DNA of 64,000 nucleotides from Microvirga sp. TS319 (GCF_041276405.1 NZ_JBGGGT010000002.1:3900501-3964500), one strand, 5' to 3'. Counted from the stretch's first letter, positions 17,195 through 26,045 are shown. Translations and numbers: made by a program. The notes: a model not told the origin generated them from the sequence alone.

Positions 17195-19108
17195 ATGAAG
17201 CCGACCCTGGATGTGATCACCATCGGCCGCGCCTCGGTCGATCTTTATGGTCAGCAGGTCGGCGGCCGGTTGGAAGACATGGCCTCCTTCTCGAAGGCCG
17301 TCGGCGGATGCCCGGCGAACATCGCCATCGGCACGGCGCGTCTCGGGCTGAAATCGGGCCTGATCACCCGCGTGGGCGACGAGGCCATGGGCCGCTTCAT
17401 CCGTGAACAGATGGAGCGCGAAGGGGTCTCGACCCGAGGCATCGTCACCGATGACGCGCGTCTGACGGCCCTCGTGCTTCTCGGCGTCCGGGACGAGGAT
17501 TCCTTCCCGCTCATCTTCTATCGCGACAACTGCGCCGACATGGCGCTGACCGAGGACGACATCGACGAAGCCTTCGTGGCCTCCGCCGCCGCGATCGTCG
17601 TCACCGGCACGCATTTCTCGCGGGAAGGCACGGCCGCCGCGCAAAAGAAGGCGATCCGCATCGCCAAGGCGAACGGCCGCAAGGTGGTGTTCGACGTGGA
17701 CTACCGGCCCAATCTCTGGGGCCTGCTCGGCCACGGCGCGGGGGAGTCTCGTTACGTGCGTTCCGATGCGGTCACCGAGGACCTCAAGCCCATCCTGGCC
17801 GATTGCGACCTCATCGTCGGCACGGAGGAAGAGCTGCACATCGCGGGCGGATCGGAAGACACGCTCGAGGCCATCCGGGCGATCCGGGCGATCTCCAAAG
17901 CGACGGTCGTCTGCAAGCGCGGACCGATGGGCTGCGTGGTCTTTCCGGGCGACATTCCGGCGTCTCTCGACGCCGGCGTGAAGGGTCCCGGCTTCCCGGT
18001 CGAGGTCTACAACGTGCTGGGAGCGGGCGACGCCTTCCTGTCCGGGTTCCTGCGGGGATGGCTGAAGGACGAGGTGCTCGAGACCTGCTGCGCCTATGCC
18101 AATGCGAGCGGCGCCTTCGCGGTCTCGCGGCTGCTCTGCTCGCCCGAGATCCCGACCTTCCCCGAACTGCAGCATTTCCTCGCGGAGGGCAGCCGCCACA
18201 AGGCGTTGCGCTTCGACGAGGCCATCAACCACATTCACTGGGCGACGACGCGCCGGCCCGGATCCGAGACGCTGATGGCTTTCGCCATTGACCACCGCAT
18301 GCAGCTGGAGGCGCTGGCGAAAGACGTGGGCGCTCCCATCGAGCGCATTCCGGACTTCAAGGTGCTTGCCGTGCAGGCCGCCGCGAAGGTGGCGGACGGC
18401 CGTCCCGGCTTCGGCATGCTGATCGACGGCACTTACGGCCGCGAAGCCCTGTTCCGCGCCGCCGACCACCCGTTCTGGATCGGACGCCCCGTGGAGCTGC
18501 CGGGCTCGCGCCCGCTCGATTTCGAAGGCGGCGGCAGCATCGGCGCGAAGCTCGTGGAATGGCCGGTGGGCCATACCATCAAGTGCCTGTGCTTCTACCA
18601 TCCGGACGACCCGCCGGAGCTGAAAGAGCGCCAGGAGCGCGAGCTGCTGCGCATCCATGACGCCGCGCGCCGCATCGGCCGCGAGCTCCTGGTCGAGATC
18701 ATCGCGGGCAAGCACGGGCCGCTGAAGACCGATACGGTCGCCGGCATCGTCCAGCGCCTCTACCATCTCGGCATCAAGCCGGATTGGTGGAAGCTCGAGC
18801 CGCAGCAGGACGAGGCGGCCTGGCGCGCCATCGGCGAGGTGATCACGACGAACGACCCTTACTGCCGGGGCATCGTGCTGCTCGGCCTCGAAGCGCCGGA
18901 GGACGAATTGGAAGCCGCCTTCGCGGCCGCCGCCGCCGAGCCCTGGGTCAAGGGCTTCGCGGTCGGCCGGACCCTCTTCAGCGACGCCGCGCGCCGCTGG
19001 CTGAAGGGCGAGATCTCGGACGAGGCCGCCGTCGCCGACATGGCGGGCCGCTTCCAGCGTCTCGTCGACGCCTGGCAGCGCGTATCCAGCCAGGCGAAAG
19101 CCGCCTAG
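17195..19108 (+). CDS. iolC: 5-Dehydro-2-deoxygluconokinase fused to DUF2090 aldolase-like domain
   Basis: A 637-residue fusion. The N-terminal PfkB-family kinase (about 1-325) phosphorylates 2-deoxy-5-keto-gluconate. It has the substrate motif GGCPANIAIGTARLG at 37-51 and the C-terminal PfkB motif NVLGAGDAFLSGFLRG near 272, with the catalytic Asp. The C-terminal domain (about 330-637) is of the DUF2090 type, related to class I aldolases, and may supply the IolJ step (cleavage to malonate semialdehyde and dihydroxyacetone phosphate). No separate iolJ is present. The RBS GGAGGAATACC decides the start. The TAG stop is the first triplet of a palindromic element. Confidence 0.92.
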   Translation: MKPTLDVITIGRASVDLYGQQVGGRLEDMASFSKAVGGCPANIAIGTARLGLKSGLITRVGDEAMGRFIREQMEREGVSTRGIVTDDARLTALVLLGVRDEDSFPLIFYRDNCADMALTEDDIDEAFVASAAAIVVTGTHFSREGTAAAQKKAIRIAKANGRKVVFDVDYRPNLWGLLGHGAGESRYVRSDAVTEDLKPILADCDLIVGTEEELHIAGGSEDTLEAIRAIRAISKATVVCKRGPMGCVVFPGDIPASLDAGVKGPGFPVEVYNVLGAGDAFLSGFLRGWLKDEVLETCCAYANASGAFAVSRLLCSPEIPTFPELQHFLAEGSRHKALRFDEAINHIHWATTRRPGSETLMAFAIDHRMQLEALAKDVGAPIERIPDFKVLAVQAAAKVADGRPGFGMLIDGTYGREALFRAADHPFWIGRPVELPGSRPLDFEGGGSIGAKLVEWPVGHTIKCLCFYHPDDPPELKERQERELLRIHDAARRIGRELLVEIIAGKHGPLKTDTVAGIVQRLYHLGIKPDWWKLEPQQDEAAWRAIGEVITTNDPYCRGIVLLGLEAPEDELEAAFAAAAAEPWVKGFAVGRTLFSDAARRWLKGEISDEAAVADMAGRFQRLVDAWQRVSSQAKAA

Positions 19109-19220
19109 CGCATCGTGCGGAAAAGTGGACCCGGTTTTCCGCTCAAACGATGCGCTCATCCAAGGAGTGGAGCATCGGATTGATCCCAAAAGTGGGTCCA
19201 CTTTTGGGTCCGATGCTCTA
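19106..19220. repeat. Palindromic element, complete copy inside the iolC-iolD gap
   Basis: Begins TAGCGCATCGTGCGGAAAAG and ends GTCCGATGCTCTA, 115 bases, in the reverse orientation to the copy at 32597. Its first TAG is the iolC stop codon. It would form strong hairpins within the iolC-iolD transcript. Confidence 0.8.
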
Positions 19221-19324
19221 GGATGAAAGGCGAAGCCGATGATCGACTCCGCCCTCTTTTCATGAACCGCGAAACCTGAGAACGCTGCCGGCATCGATCC
19301 CGGCGCCCACCGAGAGAAACGCCC

Positions 19325-21172
19325 ATGAGCACGATCCGCCTCACCATGGCGCAAGCCATCGCCCGGTTCCTCATCGCGCAGAAGACGGAGATCGACGGAC
19401 AGGTCATGCCGCTGTTTGGCGGCGTCTGGGCCATCTTCGGCCACGGCAACGTCGCCGGCATGGGCGAGGCGCTGCATGGCGTGCGCGACAGGCTTCCCAC
19501 CTTTCGGGCCCATAACGAGCAGGGCATGGCGCATGCGGCGATTGCCTTCGCGAAGGCCTCCCGCCGCCGCCGCATGATGGCCTGCACCACCTCCATCGGC
19601 CCGGGCGCGACCAACATGGTGACGGCCGCCGCCGTGGCGCATGTGAACCGCCTCCCCGTCCTGCTTCTGCCGGGCGACGTGTTCGCCAACCGCAAGCCCG
19701 ACCCGGTCCTGCAGCAGATCGAGAACTTCTCGGACGGCACGGTGTCGGCCAACGACTGCTTCAGGCCGGTTTCGCGCTATTTCGACCGCATCTGGCGGCC
19801 CGAGCAGATCATCCCGGCGCTCCAGCGCGCCATGAGCGTGCTCACGGACCCGGCCGAGTGCGGACCGGTGACGCTCGCGCTCTGCCAGGACACGCAGGCC
19901 GAGGCCTACGATTATCCCGAGAGCTTCTTTGCCGAGAAAATCTGGACGCCGCGCCGCATCCGCCCCGATGTTGCGGAACTCGCGGAAGCGGCCGCTCTCA
20001 TCCGCAACGCGAAGAAGCCGTTCGTCGTGGCAGGCGGCGGCGTGCTCTATTCCGACGCCGAAAAGGCGCTCGCGGATTTCGCGTCGAAGCATGGTCTCTT
20101 CGTCGGCGAGACGCAGGCCGGCAAGTCGAGCCTTCCTCACGACCATCAGGCCAATCTCGGCTCCGTGGGCGTCACCGGCACGAAAGCCGCCAATGCCCTC
20201 GCCGAGGACGCGGATGTGGTCATCGCCGTGGGCACGCGCCTGCAGGACTTCACCACCGGCTCCTGGGCCCTGTTCAAGAATCCGGAGCGGCGCATCGTGG
20301 GCCTGAACGTCCAGGCTTTCGACGCCACGAAGCACAATGCGCTGCCGCTCGTCGGCGATGCGCGCGCGGGCCTCGAAGAACTGAGCCGCGCGCTCGGTGA
20401 GTGGAAGGCGCCGGAGGCGTGGAGCGCAAAGGGCCGCGAGGAAAAGGCCCGCTGGTTCGAGATCGCGGCGCGCTTCACGGATCCGACGAACGCGGAGCTG
20501 CCCTCGGACGCTCAGGTGATCGGCGCGGTGCAGCGCAGCTCGTCTGCGACCGACGTGGTGGTCTGCGCAGCGGGCGGCCTTCCGGGAGAATTGCACAAGC
20601 ATTGGAAGGCCAGCACCGCGCTCGGCTACCACATGGAATACGGCTATTCCTGCATGGGCTACGAGATCGCGGGCGGCGTCGGCGTGAAGATGGCGGATCC
20701 CTCCCGCGAGGTGATCGTCATGGTGGGCGACGGCTCCTACCTCATGATGAATTCCGAGCTCGCCACATCCGTGATGCTGGGACTGAAACTCATTGTGGTG
20801 CTGCTGGACAACCGCGGCTATGGCTGCATCAACCGCCTGCAGCGCGCCACCGGCGGCGAGAGCTTCAACAACCTGCTTCAGCACACGAACCATGTCGCCC
20901 TGCCCGAGATCGACTTCGCGGCTCATGCGGCCAGCCTCGGCGCGCGATCGCTGAAGGTGAAGAGCATCGCCGAACTGGAAGATGCGCTCAAACAGGCACG
21001 CACGGCCGACCGCAGCACGGTGATCGTCATCGATACCGACCCGCTCCTCTCCACCGACGAGGGCGGCCATTGGTGGGATGTGGCGGTGCCGGAAGTCTCG
21101 TCACGCGAGCAGGTGAAGACGGCCCGCAAGACTTATGAAACAGCCCTTGCCGCGCAGCGCGTGGGCGACTGA
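19325..21172 (+). CDS. iolD: 3D-(3,5/4)-trihydroxycyclohexane-1,2-dione hydrolase
   Basis: A 615-residue thiamine diphosphate enzyme that opens the ring of the trihydroxycyclohexanedione made by IolE, giving 5-deoxy-glucuronate. The N-terminal Pyr domain contains the activating Glu in FRAHNEQGMAHAAIA near residue 64. The ThDP/Mg-binding motif GDGSYLMMNSELATS lies near 470 in the PP domain. The length is normal for IolD. It is third in the order iolC-(repeat)-iolD-iolE-iolB. Confidence 0.93.
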   Translation: MSTIRLTMAQAIARFLIAQKTEIDGQVMPLFGGVWAIFGHGNVAGMGEALHGVRDRLPTFRAHNEQGMAHAAIAFAKASRRRRMMACTTSIGPGATNMVTAAAVAHVNRLPVLLLPGDVFANRKPDPVLQQIENFSDGTVSANDCFRPVSRYFDRIWRPEQIIPALQRAMSVLTDPAECGPVTLALCQDTQAEAYDYPESFFAEKIWTPRRIRPDVAELAEAAALIRNAKKPFVVAGGGVLYSDAEKALADFASKHGLFVGETQAGKSSLPHDHQANLGSVGVTGTKAANALAEDADVVIAVGTRLQDFTTGSWALFKNPERRIVGLNVQAFDATKHNALPLVGDARAGLEELSRALGEWKAPEAWSAKGREEKARWFEIAARFTDPTNAELPSDAQVIGAVQRSSSATDVVVCAAGGLPGELHKHWKASTALGYHMEYGYSCMGYEIAGGVGVKMADPSREVIVMVGDGSYLMMNSELATSVMLGLKLIVVLLDNRGYGCINRLQRATGGESFNNLLQHTNHVALPEIDFAAHAASLGARSLKVKSIAELEDALKQARTADRSTVIVIDTDPLLSTDEGGHWWDVAVPEVSSREQVKTARKTYETALAAQRVGD

Positions 21173-21195
21173 TCAAAAAAGAAGGATAACGACAG

Positions 21196-22080
21196 ATGAC
21201 GATCCGGATCGGGGCGAACCCCATCGGCTGGTCCAACGACGATATGCTCGAACTCGGCGGCGAGACTCCGTTGGAGGTCTGCCTCGCCGAAGCCAGGGAG
21301 GCCGGCTTCGAGGGCATGGAGCTCGGCAACAAATTTCCGCGCGAGCCGGAAGCGCTTAAAAACGCGCTCGCGCCCTTCGGACTCGCCTGCGTGTCCGGCT
21401 GGTATTCCGCCGAGCTCCTCAGGCGCGGCGCCGATGCGGAGATGGAGGCGTTGCGTCCGCATCTCGATCTTCTCAAGAGCATGGGCTCGAACGTGCTCGT
21501 CTTCGCCGAGACGTCGAACGCCATTCACGGCGACCGCTCCAAGCCCCTCTCGCAGCGTCCCGTCATGCAGGAAGGCGACTGGGCCGAGTTCGGCCGCCGC
21601 ATCACGCAGGTGGCGGAGCGGACGCTGCAGGAAGGAGTGCGCGTGGTCTATCACCATCACATGGGCACCATCGTGGAATCGGAGGCCGATATCGACGCCT
21701 TCATGCGCTCCACGGGCGAGGCCGTCCATCTGCTGCTCGATACGGGCCACGCCACCTGGGGCGGCGCCGACCCGGCGGCGCTGGCGCGCCGCTATCGCAG
21801 CCGCATCAGCCACGTGCACACGAAGGACGTCCGCAAGGCCGTGATGGAGACGTCTCGGGCGGAGGGCTGGAGCTTCCTCGATTCCGTCATCGAGGGCGTT
21901 TACACGGTGCCTGGCGACGGCATGGTGGATTTCGTCTCCGTGTTCAAGGAACTGCCAGGCTATAGCGGCTGGGTCGTGATCGAAGCCGAGCAGGATCCGA
22001 AGAAGGCCCATCCGCTCACCTATGCCAAGATGGGTTATGCCAATCTCACCCGCTTCCTCAAGGAAGCCGGCCTGCGATAA
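21196..22080 (+). CDS. iolE: myo-Inosose-2 dehydratase
   Basis: A 294-residue TIM-barrel enzyme of the xylose isomerase-like family that dehydrates scyllo-inosose. The N-terminus IGANPIGWSNDDMLELGG is characteristic of IolE. Probable metal ligands lie in VRVVYHHHMGTIVE, LLLDTGHATWGG and HVHTKDV. AAGGATAACGAC precedes the ATG. The gene lies 23 bases after iolD and 12 bases before iolB, within one operon. Confidence 0.93.
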   Translation: MTIRIGANPIGWSNDDMLELGGETPLEVCLAEAREAGFEGMELGNKFPREPEALKNALAPFGLACVSGWYSAELLRRGADAEMEALRPHLDLLKSMGSNVLVFAETSNAIHGDRSKPLSQRPVMQEGDWAEFGRRITQVAERTLQEGVRVVYHHHMGTIVESEADIDAFMRSTGEAVHLLLDTGHATWGGADPAALARRYRSRISHVHTKDVRKAVMETSRAEGWSFLDSVIEGVYTVPGDGMVDFVSVFKELPGYSGWVVIEAEQDPKKAHPLTYAKMGYANLTRFLKEAGLR

Positions 22081-22092
22081 GGAAGGCTCGCG

Positions 22093-22890
22093 ATGTCAAA
22101 GCTTCTCGTCAAGCCGTCGAAGCCCGATGCGAACGGGCGCATTCACTCCATCACTCCGGCCTCCGCCGGCTGGACCTATGTGGGGTTCGAGGTCTACCGG
22201 CTCGAAAGCGGGCAGAGCCTCAAAGCGCCGACGGGGGACCGGGAAGCCTGCATCGTCATGCTCTCGGGCAAGGCGCATGTGGGAGCGGCAGGCCAGGATT
22301 TCGGCGTGATCGGCGGGCGCTCCTCGCCGTTCGAGCCGGATCCGTGGTCGCTCTACGCGCCCGCCCGCTCCGAATGGTCGCTCAAGGCCGAAACGGATTG
22401 CGAGATCGCCGTCTGCACCGCGCCGGCCGAGGGCCGATTGCCGGCGCGCGTGATCCGTCCCGACCAGGTCGGACAGGAGACGCGCGGCAAGGGAACCAAC
22501 ACGCGTCACGTGCGCAACATCCTGCCCGAAACCGAGCCTGCGGAAAGCCTGCTGGTGGTGGAGGTGATCACGCCGTCCGGACACTGGTCGAGCTATCCGC
22601 CCCACAAGCACGACCGGGATAGGTTGCCGCACGAGTCTCTGCTGGAGGAGACCTACTACCATCGCCTCAATCCGCCGACCGGCTTCGCGCTGCAGCGCGT
22701 CTATACCGACGACCGCTCGCTCGACGAGACGCTGGCGGCGAGCGACGGCGACGTGGTTCTGGTGCCCGAGGGCTACCACCCCGTGGGCGCGCCGCACGGG
22801 TACGAGCTCTATTACCTGAACGTGATGGCAGGCCCCAAGCGGATCTGGAAATTCCACAACGATCCCGATCACGAATGGATGGTGGCATAG
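22093..22890 (+). CDS. iolB: 5-Deoxy-glucuronate isomerase
   Basis: A 265-residue bicupin that converts 5-deoxy-glucuronate to 2-deoxy-5-keto-gluconate, the substrate of IolC. The metal-binding cupin motif is SSYPPHKHDRD near 175, with a later Glu/His set in LLEETYYHRLNP. AAGGCTCGCG precedes the ATG. It is the last gene of the operon. Its TAG stop (22888-22890) is also the first triplet of a palindromic element. Confidence 0.93.
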   Translation: MSKLLVKPSKPDANGRIHSITPASAGWTYVGFEVYRLESGQSLKAPTGDREACIVMLSGKAHVGAAGQDFGVIGGRSSPFEPDPWSLYAPARSEWSLKAETDCEIAVCTAPAEGRLPARVIRPDQVGQETRGKGTNTRHVRNILPETEPAESLLVVEVITPSGHWSSYPPHKHDRDRLPHESLLEETYYHRLNPPTGFALQRVYTDDRSLDETLAASDGDVVLVPEGYHPVGAPHGYELYYLNVMAGPKRIWKFHNDPDHEWMVA

Positions 22891-23107
22891 AGCATCGGAC
22901 GTGAAAAGTGGATCCCACTTTTGGATCGATTCGATGCTTCCACTAGAGCCTTTTCCATGAACTTCGGTTCACGGAAAAGGCATTTGTTGTTTGAGAAAGA
23001 CGCCTTTTCTTCGCAAAACCGGCATCCACTTTTGCGGAAAAGGCTCTAGAGGACAGCGCATCGTTCCTGCGAAAAACCGGGTCCACTTTTCTGCACGATG
23101 CGCTCGA
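22888..23107. repeat. Palindromic element interrupted by a second element
   Basis: The outer copy starts TAGAGCATCGGACGTG at the iolB stop and ends CTGCACGATGCGCTC. Its middle is split at 22944 by a 105-base insertion. The outer halves, 22888-22943 and 23049-23107, match the continuous copy at 32597 when joined. Confidence 0.75.
22944..23048. mobile_element. Nested MITE-like element with 13-bp inverted ends
   Basis: Starts TAGAGCCTTTTCC and ends GGAAAAGGCTCTA, perfect 13-bp inverted repeats over 105 bases. Removing it with one TA rejoins the outer element, so the TA at each edge looks like a target duplication, as made by IS630/Tc1-type transposases. It has no coding capacity. Confidence 0.7.
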
Positions 23108-23297
23108 GCGTTTTTCGGCGAAGGGAATCCGGTTCGCCACCCGAAAGCGCGGCACCGCATGAGACGAATGCCACTTCCACGCACATGGGATCGGCAGGCA
23201 GGCAGCGGGCGTCTTGAGCGAGTTCGGATTTCGGCATCCGTCGCCCGCGCCTCATGCGCGGGCAATACCGGTTGGCTCGGAAGACCGTGCCCACTCT
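23108..23297. other. Non-coding spacer
   Basis: With the repeats before it, this completes a 407-base gene-free stretch after iolB. I see no gene or clear regulatory element in this part. Confidence 0.5.
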
Positions 23298-23732
23298 TCA
23301 GCGTGCGACTTCGACCTTTAGGGTGATCGCATCTGCCGGAATGTCGAGAAGCTCCGCGATTTGCCGGCGGGCTTCCTCCAGAATGGCCGATACGCCCGGC
23401 GCGTCCTGGGCGAGAGGCGGGAATCTGCCGCCGTCCTGCCTGTGGGCAGGCGCGCCTTCAGTCGGTTTGTCCCCACTGTCCAGGAACATGATCCCGTGGG
23501 TTCGCCCGTCATACCAGATGATCTGGGCCCGCCGGGTGATCCTCTTTCTCGGGATCTGCAGTTCGAACTCCGCCGGGATCCTGACCGGTTGAGCGAAGAC
23601 GAGGCGCGCGCCGGTCGAGGACAGATCCCTGATTGTGCAGTCCATGCGGGAAAGGCCGTTGTTGTAGACGATGCTACCCTCGAGGAGGGTTCTGGTCCGA
23701 GGGCTGGTGCGACGTTGCCCGGATGAAGTCAT
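23298..23732 (-). CDS. PilZ-domain protein
   Basis: A 144-residue cytoplasmic protein with a PilZ domain, a cyclic di-GMP receptor module. The RxxxR part is RTSPRTRTLLEG near residues 8-19, and the D/NxSxxG part is IRDLSSTGARL. The domain is followed by a 45-residue tail. The target is unknown; PilZ adaptors usually regulate motility or exopolysaccharide. The ATG at 23732 has an AAGGGGGACTC site, so it is preferred to a longer frame. Confidence 0.85.
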   Translation of the reverse strand: MTSSGQRRTSPRTRTLLEGSIVYNNGLSRMDCTIRDLSSTGARLVFAQPVRIPAEFELQIPRKRITRRAQIIWYDGRTHGIMFLDSGDKPTEGAPAHRQDGGRFPPLAQDAPGVSAILEEARRQIAELLDIPADAITLKVEVAR

Positions 23733-23928
23733 GAGTCCCCCTTGATCTTCCCACCTCGATGATGCGGGGATGGGCTTACGATACGCATTGGCCGCATCGA
23801 CGGGCCGGATCACCAAGCAGACTCAATGGGTACGGATCGCCGAAGAAACGGGAGCCATCGTAATACAGTATCGAAATTCTTGGCAACCCGGCTCGGCGAG
23901 GCCTTGGGATAACCCTGCACGATGGGCC

Positions 23929-24237
23929 TCAAGGATTGGCGGACCAGGCGGCAATGGTGGACGGGGTCCTCCTCTCGGAAATTTCCGCCGAGACGATTGC
24001 GCGAGGAGAGATCGCACGGGCCATGCAGGTCTGCATATGCAGCTTGCGCGCCTCTTCGATCATGGCCCGATAGGGCTCCTGGGACATGTTGTGGGTCCGG
24101 TGGATCAGTCTCGTCTCCTTGTAGCAGGCATCCCACCGGGCCGCCTGCTCGCCCGTCGGGGATTTCCAATCCTGGGCGAAGGTCCCTTCGGGGAAGAGTA
24201 CGGATATGATCACCGCAACAACAGTAACAGCACGCAT
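23929..24237 (-). CDS. Small secreted protein of unknown function
   Basis: A 102-residue product with a signal peptide (MRAVTVVAVIISVLFPEGTFA, probable cleavage before QDW). The mature part of about 80 residues is hydrophilic and has two cysteines that may pair (in WDACYKETR and MQTCMAR). AGGGAG sits seven bases before the ATG. No family recognised. Confidence 0.6.
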   Translation of the reverse strand: MRAVTVVAVIISVLFPEGTFAQDWKSPTGEQAARWDACYKETRLIHRTHNMSQEPYRAMIEEARKLHMQTCMARAISPRAIVSAEISERRTPSTIAAWSANP

Positions 24238-24332
24238 GTTTATACTCCCTGTTCAGGAGTTTAAACCATGAGGTATCCGCTTGTTGCCCCCTCTCAGGAG
24301 AACCTAAGAACTACCTCCTGGGCTCTTTCGGC

Positions 24333-24369
24333 CTTCGCCCACGGGCATCTATCGCCCCGTGGGCGAAAG
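24333..24369. repeat. Strong hairpin CTTCGCCCACGGG / CCCGTGGGCGAAAG
   Basis: An arm of about 13 bases on each side of a short loop. There is no following T-run on either strand, so terminator activity is doubtful. Confidence 0.5.
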
Positions 24370-24616
24370 GAGTATCCCGGTCGAGACAGTATGAGGCAGA
24401 ACAGTCGATTTGAGGGGCAGTCTGCCGGCACACACCCATGAGGCTCGGTAAGGATAGCGATCTCTCCCCGCCACGGCTCTGGCGGGAGCAAGACAGCCGG
24501 GTTTTCCGCCGTGATGCAGGTCTGGGACGCTGCGGAACGGGCTTAGCTCGGCCGCCACACAAGCACCCTGGCCGACCTGTTCGTTGCGCCTGACAGCGTG
24601 GAGCAGATCCGTGCGC

Positions 24617-24735
24617 TAGAGCATCGGACGCGGGAAGTGGATTTGCCCTTTCGGGATCGCCTCCGGTGCTCCCTTCCTGGGAAGAGTGCATCGTTCTGGC
24701 GAAAAACCGGGTCCACTTTTTCGCACGATGTGCTA
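24617..24735. repeat. Palindromic element, complete copy
   Basis: Starts TAGAGCATCGGACGCGGGAA and ends TCGCACGATGTGCTA, 119 bases, with the internal CGAAAAACCGGGTCCAC core shared by the other copies. Confidence 0.8.
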
Positions 24736-24953
24736 GCGACCCAGAGGGGCCGTTCGCCTGTGGCGGAAATGTACGTCCGGCAGCTCCTGCAAACGCCGCA
24801 GGAACTCCGGCCATAGGTCAACGGAAGCAGGCGGGGATCTTATCGGGACAGTTGTACGGGCTCGCAGGTCACGTGCCTGTCTTGTGCCAAATCAATTGTC
24901 ATGGAATAGCTCAATAGCTCGCTTAGATTCCGATGCTCCGCACACTGAGGAAG

Positions 24954-25370
24954 ATGATGAAAGGCAGTCGCCTTGAATGTACGGCGCTCATTTCCTTCTG
25001 TCTCTCCGGGTTGGCGGGCTGCACTGGCTCCGAAGCTCCCACAGCCGAGACCATGGCGGACAATGTTACGATGACTATCAGCTCGCACCTGAAGGCTGGG
25101 GTGACAGCGGTTCAGGACATTGCCGGCAAGCTGCCGCCCACGGCACGGATTGTTTATGCATCAGAGCAGTGCAGCATTTCCCAAAATGGCAGGGCAGAAT
25201 GCGGGGAAGCTGCCGCCCGTGTCTGCCGGACGAAAGGTTTCAGCTCTGGAAAGCCTGCTGACGTGACAAGTGCTGATTCATGTCGCTTCACCTCATCCCC
25301 TGCTCTCCGGCCGGGTATCAGCGCAATCTGCAAAACCAAATATCAGGTCGCAGCTGCCTTCTGTTGGTAA
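24954..25370 (+). CDS. Putative lipoprotein with paired cysteines
   Basis: A 138-residue protein starting MMKGSRLECTALISFCLSG, a lipoprotein-type signal with lipobox LAGC, so probably lipid-anchored. The mature region has several cysteines (EQCSISQNGRAECGEAAARVC, then SCRF, ICK and FCW), which suggests disulfides in the periplasm. GAGGAAG precedes the ATG. No family recognised. Confidence 0.6.
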   Translation: MMKGSRLECTALISFCLSGLAGCTGSEAPTAETMADNVTMTISSHLKAGVTAVQDIAGKLPPTARIVYASEQCSISQNGRAECGEAAARVCRTKGFSSGKPADVTSADSCRFTSSPALRPGISAICKTKYQVAAAFCW

Positions 25371-25422
25371 ATTAACAGCTTATTAACCCTACAAAGCCGA
25401 AGATCACGACAGCCGAAAGGTA

Positions 25423-25456
25423 GGCGAGGAGCGCGCGGATGTACCGCCTCCTCGCC
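25423..25456. terminator. Hairpin GGCGAGGAG / CTCCTCGCC downstream of lipoprotein gene
   Basis: A 9-bp perfect stem between the convergent lipoprotein and MucR-like genes. There is no clear T-run, so it is only a possible terminator. Confidence 0.4.
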
Positions 25457-25538
25457 ATTCTGTTCCGAGCACAGCCTAACGCGCCCTCAAAGCAATTGCT
25501 GCTGCGTAAGGCACTCGGCGTTCGACTTTAAGAGCCTA

Positions 25539-26045
25539 CTAGCTCGTCTTCTTCTTGGCTGGTGCGCGGCGCTTCGGCTTGGCGGTCTCGGATGGGGTCG
25601 TGACAATCTCATCCGACACAGCAGCCGATTTTGCAGCGGTCTTCTTCCTCTGCTGCCCAAGGCCCATTTTCTTGGCGAGTTCCGAACGCTTGGCGGCATA
25701 GCTGGGAGCCACCATCGGGTAATCGGCCGGGAGACTCCATTTCTCCCGATACGCACTCGGGGTGAGCCCGAGCTTCCCGAGATGGCGCTTGAGTGACTTG
25801 TACTTCTTCCCGTCTTCAAGGCTGATCAGGAAATCCGGCGTGACAGATTTACGAACCGGTATGGCTGGCTGGGGCCTCTCAGTCTCTTCCTGTTTAGGAC
25901 CGCACAAACCTTGAAGAGCGGCGTGAACGGATGCGATGACGCCCGGCAAGTCGGCCCGTTGAACTGAATTGTTCGCTACGTAGGACGAGACAATATCTGC
26001 GGCAATGCTGATGAAATTCTGATTCTGCAAATCCAGTTGGGGCAT
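25539..26045 (-). CDS. MucR/Ros-family transcriptional regulator lacking most zinc ligands
   Basis: A 168-residue DNA-binding protein of the MucR/Ros family, which controls exopolysaccharide, motility and symbiosis or virulence genes in Rhizobiales. The DNA-binding core is SLEDGKKYKSLKRHLGKLG at residues 75-93, followed by LTPSAYREKWSLPADYPMVA. Compared with Ros (CxxC...H...H), the two cysteines are Ser75 and Asp78, His88 remains, and the second His is Gly. Zinc-free Ros homologs are known from Mesorhizobium loti, so the protein may still fold. The C-terminus (about 140-168) is Lys/Arg/Ala-rich. The ATG at 26045 follows TTGGAAGAG. Confidence 0.85.
   Translation of the reverse strand: MPQLDLQNQNFISIAADIVSSYVANNSVQRADLPGVIASVHAALQGLCGPKQEETERPQPAIPVRKSVTPDFLISLEDGKKYKSLKRHLGKLGLTPSAYREKWSLPADYPMVAPSYAAKRSELAKKMGLGQQRKKTAAKSAAVSDEIVTTPSETAKPKRRAPAKKKTS

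Larger units (their letters stand above)
24238..24953. other. Gene-poor 716-base stretch
   Basis: No convincing gene is seen on either strand. It holds a long hairpin (24333-24369), a palindromic element (24617-24735), and unassigned sequence between them that may be decayed coding DNA. Confidence 0.5.

Noticed and set aside
17099..21070. Very long open frame (1323 codons) antisense to iolC and iolD
   Set aside because: It lies exactly opposite two well-supported iol genes and has the low-complexity His/Arg/Asp/Gly-rich composition expected of a shadow in GC-rich DNA.
22888..23107. CRISPR-like repeat cluster
   Set aside because: The repeats are nested palindromic elements with inverted ends, not regularly spaced direct repeats with unique spacers; no cas genes are present.
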